A DNA stretch of 64,000 nucleotides from Bombyx mori (lineage: Eukaryota > Arthropoda > Insecta > Lepidoptera > Bombycidae), in assembly GCF_030269925.1 (NCBI RefSeq), contig NC_085119.1, forward strand, positions 13,923,001 through 13,987,000, in the 5' to 3' direction. Under the pieces are notes generated by a model. That model worked only from the letters and a program-made list of their open reading frames with translations. It searched no databases and was not told where the DNA came from. Of this stretch, positions 57,837-64,000 are shown in pieces (positions within the stretch are counted from its first letter, which is position 1; each line of letters begins with the position of its first letter). The translations under genes and the position numbers were made by a program.

Positions 57837-58560
57837 CGCAGCCAGCGGTGCGGCCTGCTCGCGGCCTGCGGTCTCTGTGTGCTCGCCCTCCCGCGGCGCC
57901 CGGCGTCTTGAACCTTACCCACCACGCCTCCACCAGCCGCTATTTTTGTTAGTCTAAACATAATCCCTAATACTAAACTGGGACAGCCCTAGCGATTGCC
58001 ACCGCGGGTTAGTTAAATGTGGATAAGGTGTCATGATCGGATCTTGCTTCTCGACGGGTCTGAGGAAGCCTCCAACAATCCTCCCAAGGGATGTGTCACA
58101 GTACTGGAAGGATTTTAGGCTTGTCATTTACGGGTCTCGTTGCCCTCAAACTATGAAAGGCGGGGGGGTTCGGTCAATATTGGACAGTTTCTCATGTTGC
58201 CTGTTCTCTAGTGCTTACGTGAGGAAAAAACTTTGAATGTTTGTGGATCAAGTGAAAAATGTGTGATGTAGTGCTTTATGGGACAAAGTGGGACCAAGGC
58301 GTCACGTTCAGTTACCAATTGTTTTGTACAGTATAAACATTATCTTATTTACGATTGTTGCATCGCTTCAAGCGAAATGTTTAATTGTTATAAAGTGAAA
58401 AAATGGTTTTATCGACTTACGTACCATACGTTCGTCTTGTTTGGCTTTTGCAAAACGAAAAGTTTCACTGTAAAAGCCATGATTAGTTATGACGTATACA
58501 CGTCAAAGATATTTATTTATGGTAACAAGAAATGAGAGTTAATAAATCGATAAATATTTT
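57837..58560 (+). other. Probable 3' UTR of the ATP10 gene with poly(A) signal
   Basis: Sequence after the stop has no long coding frame. The first AATAAA is at 58541-58546, followed by a T-rich stretch, so a transcript could end near 58560-58570. Further AATAAA signals occur near 59220 and 59249, so a longer UTR is possible. The end is inferred. Confidence 0.4.
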
Positions 58561-58764
58561 TTGTTTTGACGAGTTTTTATATAGTTTGAGCCCACGCCGC
58601 ATGTTTAATAGAATTCCAATTTGAGTCTGTTCAATAAGTCAATATAAGGTTTTCATTACACTTTTTATTTGTACATTTCAAAATGAACAGTATTTCTTTT
58701 GAGATCTGACATTTTTAAAGTGTTTATTTGACTCGTTCTTATCTTTATACATTCTATTGAATCG

Positions 58765-59010
58765 CGATGCCTCCAATGAACACTACTCTAACTAAAAAAA
58801 TTTAAATTGTCGTTTTTCACACAAATCGCTACACTATTTTAAAAGTATTACAAATTCATTATTGATGGGGTTCGAAGCAAGAGTAAATCAGTTAGTTACA
58901 CAAGAAAAAACCATAAATATATCTGCAATAATAATCAACTTTTTTCGTTTAAACGCTCCTCCTGTAAACCTACGAATTTGGAGTTGGAGTAGTGTTCATT
59001 GGAGGCATCG
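58765..59010. repeat. 29-nt inverted repeat, 188-nt spacer, downstream of ATP10
   Basis: 58765-58793 and 58982-59010 are reverse complements at 28 of 29 positions (core GCCTCCAATGAACACTACTC). It may be a MITE or, if transcribed in a long 3' UTR, an RNA hairpin. Confidence 0.75.
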
Positions 59011-62000
59011 GTTTGATCTAGTCTCCGCAGTACATAGTACTTAATGAGTTGTGTAACTTAATTAAAAAGTCAACCGGTCACGTACAATAGATACATTCCT
59101 AACATTAATAGTTATTTATCGATAAAATTAACACAAATTTGTTTGTTTGACGTAGAGAGGATCGTACAGAGTAAATATTGCCAGAACTAAATTTAACGTT
59201 AACATCGATACATGCACTCAATAAAATGTGGATATGTCCTATATAGAATCGAAATAAATAAATCACTTTAATTATTAAACATATTATGTAGATTATTTTT
59301 CAAAGGCAAAATGCAGTCTTGGTATTTTTAAAAATTCTCATTTTACTTCGCCATAAAAATATAGCGCCCATTATAGCGATAAGAGTCTTAATAAAAATAA
59401 AATAAAAACTATCTTGCCTTACTTCGTTTTTGTACGTATTTAGTTTTCGCAAATGCCCGTTTATATACACGAACACATCAAGGGGTATTCATGATAAAGT
59501 TCTGCCAATTCATATTAATCATAATAATTAATAAATTTCCGTACTTAGTATTAACCGTGTATATGAGATGTACATACTGTACATTTATGTGCCAGGTTTC
59601 GTGGATTTATAAGTTTTAGTGTCTTCAACGTATGCTGTTTCACGAAGGCGAATTTAAATTAAAGATTTAAAAAAACAATTCTGACGGCGTTCCGTATCAA
59701 AAGCAGTCATAAACACATCGGACATACGAATAAAAAAAAATCGGTTGCCTGTAAAGTCGGTTTACGGACGATAGTTGAACGTGACAACGTCATAAGAAAA
59801 TACGCCTCAGAGCGAGGTAACGCCGCATGAGTCATGTTTTTTCGTGCGTGCAGCCGGCTCCATCGAATAAAATTATAAGACGTTGTCACGTCAAAAAAAA
59901 TTTCCGAAACAATGAACATAATAAGATTTTTTTTTAAAAGTTAAGTTTTGCAGCGTGTCTGCCTTTGGATAGCTGGCTCATTCAATCTTTCGCATTTATT
60001 GTTAGAGTAAAAGAAACACACTAGCGGCGGTTACTGATCGAACCATATTTTTTTTAAGATTCGTATTTCATTTGCGAGGATATGTAACTTCTAGAATTAT
60101 ATTTGTACTACAGATTTTTAAGCAACGTTCGTAATATAAAGTTTAAGCAATATTATAATGTGCTCTGCGCAATGTAATGAACACTTAAATTTAACAGATA
60201 TACGAGGTCAATGATCTCTGCAATTGAATGTTTTTTTTTTTGTTTAAATTGATTGAGCTTAGCTTAACGATTACCTCACACCCTTGTTAAACTGATATAT
60301 GTTTTTCCTATTTAAATGTTCATTTTTGTGTTTAATAATCGTGTGAAACGTGTTTCGATTTGTCAATATCCGTATTTATCAATGCGACCGTTAAGTCATA
60401 TTTGATTCAAATTTCAAATTTGTAAAAAATTGTTTCCACTCCCTGGATGGGACGTTTAGAAATGTTTCAGTGACTATTCCTATACATTATAAAATTGCTT
60501 TTAACAAAAATAATCTATCACCTCTCCTAATTGTAGTTAGTCATCTCGATATAAATACATATTTTTATGCATCAAAACCCCATAAACCAACGATAGTTTA
60601 AACGTGTGATAGATGATACTAATATATTGTATTTTTGTAGGTGATTAGTATGTGATGTCGTTTGGCTTCCTTCTCTAATATAGTTATTTAATCGATAGTT
60701 AAACTGTTGCCTTGCCCGAGACTGCACCCGATGTTGGGGCAAAACTTACAAACAACGAGAGGTACATTCGTGAACTAAAAGTAGCATGTAAGATGTTTCA
60801 ATATGGCACGCTTCATAAAATAAACCGATGGAGATTATCACCACCGCGCATATTGCAATAACCTATTTTATTTATTTATTTAAAGAACTATTATTAAAAT
60901 CTCTTGATCAACAAATACTTTTAAAAAAGATATATAAACATTTATGTATACCTAATGTCAAATATTACAAAATAAAACACACGAGTAGGTATAATCTGTG
61001 ACATGATGTGATTAATTTATTTGCATTGGCTTAAAGGACTTTGTTGCCAAAGCCAGTAAAATTTATAAAAAAAAATATTTGCATTTAACAAGTCTTTATG
61101 CCTTTCCAGTTGGAAAAATAAAACTACTATCTACTACTACTTAAGTTCCTATACTTGCTTGAGAGATCACCTTTGGAATACTTTAATTAATAAATAATTG
61201 AAAAATACATATAATTATGTGTGTGTGTGTACTCGTATAAGAGTAATATTTACCGAGCTTGAATAATAAAACACATCACCCTGATTTGGAACATCGCTTT
61301 TGATATAATTTTTTTAACTTTAATTTCCACACATTTTCCTAGTGTTCTCTGAAGTGCCTTGAATAATTTTTTCGGATAGTTTACGCGTACCTCTCGACAA
61401 ACTTTCTACGTGAGTATTATGATTCCTAAAAGATTTGACTATTTTGTACTATCGTTCTAGTTATGTAAATAGAGACAAATATATTTCTATATGAAAAATA
61501 TTATAACGTGTACACTAGAATATTTTTTATATTAAAATAATAACGAAAAAAAAAACGTGTAAATAACTTTTATTCTAAGACTGTTGTTTATTTAAAATCT
61601 TTAATTTGTTCAGTTGAAACTATTAAATAGGATATTATGATGAATGTTTGTATTTTCCAGTCATTCTTTGATAGCTGAGGTACCTTGGTATTTCTTGCCA
61701 TATTAAAAAAAAACCTTGATACGGTGTGAATGCTTTGAATTTTTTTTTCTATTTTAGTAAAAATGTTTTAATATGATTATTCTAATTATTTAACTAGTCT
61801 ACCAACGAAAAATGAGTGGTAAATTAAGTTTTTTTTTTAATTAATATGATAATTCCTTATGTTTTATGCGTTTAATTTTCTCATCAGTATTTTAATCTCT
61901 TTTCATTTGTTTCAAAATATGCATTTATTTTTTTGTGATACGTTCTCTAATTTACTTTGTCTCAACAGACAATCATCTAATAATGACTTGAAAATACATA

Positions 62001-63084
62001 AAAAACATATTGAATGTGTTGTTTTTATAATAACAAAATATTTAATTTTATTATGAATTTCGTTTCATTTTCCCCTTTGTTTAATATTATAAGATTTTAA
62101 TCATATCATTTGTGTCAAATCCAATATACAAAATACAGTCGTATTTCATTATTAAAAAAAACTACACTATGTATTTATTAGTAGTGTATTAAATTATGTG
62201 ATTTACAATGTTTTCATGTTGTAAGAATCGATTTTAAAACATGTAATATTTACATTTATATATAATAATATTTGTTTACAGTTTTCATATTCATCAACTG
62301 TTAAGTGCCTTGTCAGTTCGATACATGACTAGAAGATGTTTCGAATACCAAATACTTATTGAAAACAAAATTGAAGTGAGTTTAATTATGAAAGAATCAT
62401 TTATTTACTGGACCGTCTTCTTGGTCTTAGAGTTGCCGAATCGACCATAGACCAATAACCATGATAGGGTATTTGACATTTTATGGGAATCATCAAAATA
62501 GTTTTCATATTAACCTAAAATATAAAAGTAATTTAAATTCAATTTTTTACTATAAAAATAGTAAGTAGTCATATTATCTTTCAGGAATACTTGGAAATGT
62601 ATACTTATATTTTCCATGCAGTCAAATACCCTATTATAAAAAGTCGGTTCGAGTTTTAAATAACCTATAACCCGAAAATGTCAAGAGTTTTCTAGTTAAT
62701 TTTAGAATTTTTAATATTAATTTGTGTTAAATCAAACACGAAACTACTATCACATAAAAAAAAACATTAAACTAATTCAAAAATCATTAACATTGTACGC
62801 CGATAAACGACTGCAATTGTTATAAACAATAACTTAGATTCATTAATGTATTAATAACAATAATTATAATTTAGTCGTTTAAAACGAAAAAAAAAAACTC
62901 ACGAAATATTGCTAAGGTACAACACCAACCGCACTTAAAAGGGATAAGAATCAAAATTTTGAAATATTTAATTATTTTTGCAATAAATTAATTGACGTTC
63001 AGGCTGACCTGATGTTAAGGCGAGTGCATATTGGTACCCATAAATATCGCAAAACTGATTTTACTATTGCAACAGCTCATAAGC
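59011..63084. other. AT-rich 3' flank of the ATP10 gene
   Basis: Apart from repeat Z copy 2, long A/T homopolymers and several AATAAA signals are all that is seen. Part may be an extended 3' UTR. Confidence 0.5.
59739..59897 (+). mobile_element. Repeat Z copy 2, internally deleted
   Basis: Same ends as copy 1 but about 250 bp of the middle is missing (ACGTCATAAGAAAATACGCC joins the two arms). Confidence 0.72.
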
Positions 63085-63331
63085 ATAATTATTGGTGGAC
63101 CTCTTGTGAGTCCGCGCGGGTAGGTACGACCGCTTGCCTATTTCTGCCGTGAAGCAGCAATGCGTTTCGGCTTGAAGGATAGGGCAGCCGTTGTAACTAT
63201 ACTTGAGACCTTACAACTTATATCTCAAGATGGGTGGCGCATTTACGTTGTAGATGTCTATGGGCTCCAGTAACCGCTTAACACCAGGTGGGCTGTGAGC
63301 TCGTCCACCCATCTAAGCAATATAAAAAAAA
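63085..63331 (+). mobile_element. Bm1 SINE, body and tail, 3' flank
   Basis: Good copy with small deletions near GTACGACCGC, ending in an A-run. Confidence 0.9.
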
Positions 63332-64000
63332 GGCATTCTGGTTTAGAGGTAAGATTCCATTACCACAGTAGGTAGCTGAGTGAACATAGAGTTCTAGATG
63401 GTCAAACTCCTTCCCACTGTAGAATTTATGGGTTACAGCAAAAAAATTTAAACCCAAATTGGCCTCTAGCTCATTTGCACAGAAAAGCTTAGCAAATAAG
63501 CATACAAAAATTGCAGAAAGTTATGATGCTAACACAGTTAACAGGATATTTTGATCACTCCCAAAAACGGAAATATTGCACAAACAACGTCATCCATTAT
63601 CAAACACAAACCTTTTCTTTAAAATCAAATTATTCATCAAACTGTCAGATTTATTATTTCACTATGCACATTGCATCAAATAATCACAAAATAAGATTTT
63701 ATATTAATTAATGACTGTCAACAATATTGTTTATTTAAATTTTAAACATATTTTTTGCTATTCACAACATTAATACAAAATTTTTATTTTTTTTGTTTTC
63801 GAAAACTGTTACATTAGAACGATAACAAAAACATTAATTAAATAAAAGTATAAACTCAGTAAATAAAACAAGACTAATTATGTAAATATATGAAAACATA
63901 TGTTCTGTTATCAGTGTTCATGAGGAAAACAAATAATTACAAAGTTTGATTGGCAACAACAAACTATCAATGTTTGTTTATATAAATTAATTAATATGAT

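Overview
The window is lepidopteran nuclear DNA, almost certainly from the silkworm genus Bombyx (B. mori or its wild relative). The main reason is the large number of copies of the tRNA-derived SINE Bm1 in both orientations, together with 5'-truncated Jockey-type LINE 3' ends, RTE-type LINE fragments, short Helitrons and MITEs in AT-rich DNA. There is no bacterial, plasmid or CRISPR content.

One host protein-coding gene can be supported. Fifteen plus-strand exons between 37539 and 57836 encode about 1070 residues of a class V P4-ATPase (ATP10A/B/D type), a lipid flippase. All exon joins keep frame and all introns are GT-AG. The actuator DGET, M4 PISL, phosphorylation DKTGT, nucleotide-binding KGAD, TGDK and GDGxND motifs are present in order, followed by M5-M10 and a stop at 57834-57836. 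The amino-terminal part (M1-M2 and the start of the actuator domain) was not found, so the gene should begin upstream of this window or across a very long intron.

Region by region: 1-2459 holds an unclassified dispersed repeat, a Bm1 and a LINE 3' fragment. 2464-5694 is a compact LTR retrotransposon on the minus strand with apparently identical 251-bp LTRs, broken gag remnants, no visible pol and an internal 31-bp minisatellite. 5.7-37 kb is a mosaic of Bm1, LINE ends, Helitrons and MITEs with no host exon I can support. At 34-35.5 kb there is a Jockey-type reverse transcriptase fragment with an altered catalytic motif and duplicated 3' tails. 37.5-57.8 kb is the flippase gene, whose introns are largely mobile elements. 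57.8-64 kb is the 3' UTR and AT-rich flank, with a 29-nt inverted repeat and one Bm1.

I found no obvious new biological system. The most informative signals are the structure of the ATP10-type gene, the LTR element that looks recently moved despite broken genes, nested insertions with readable target-site duplications, and several TIR elements visible from the sequence alone.
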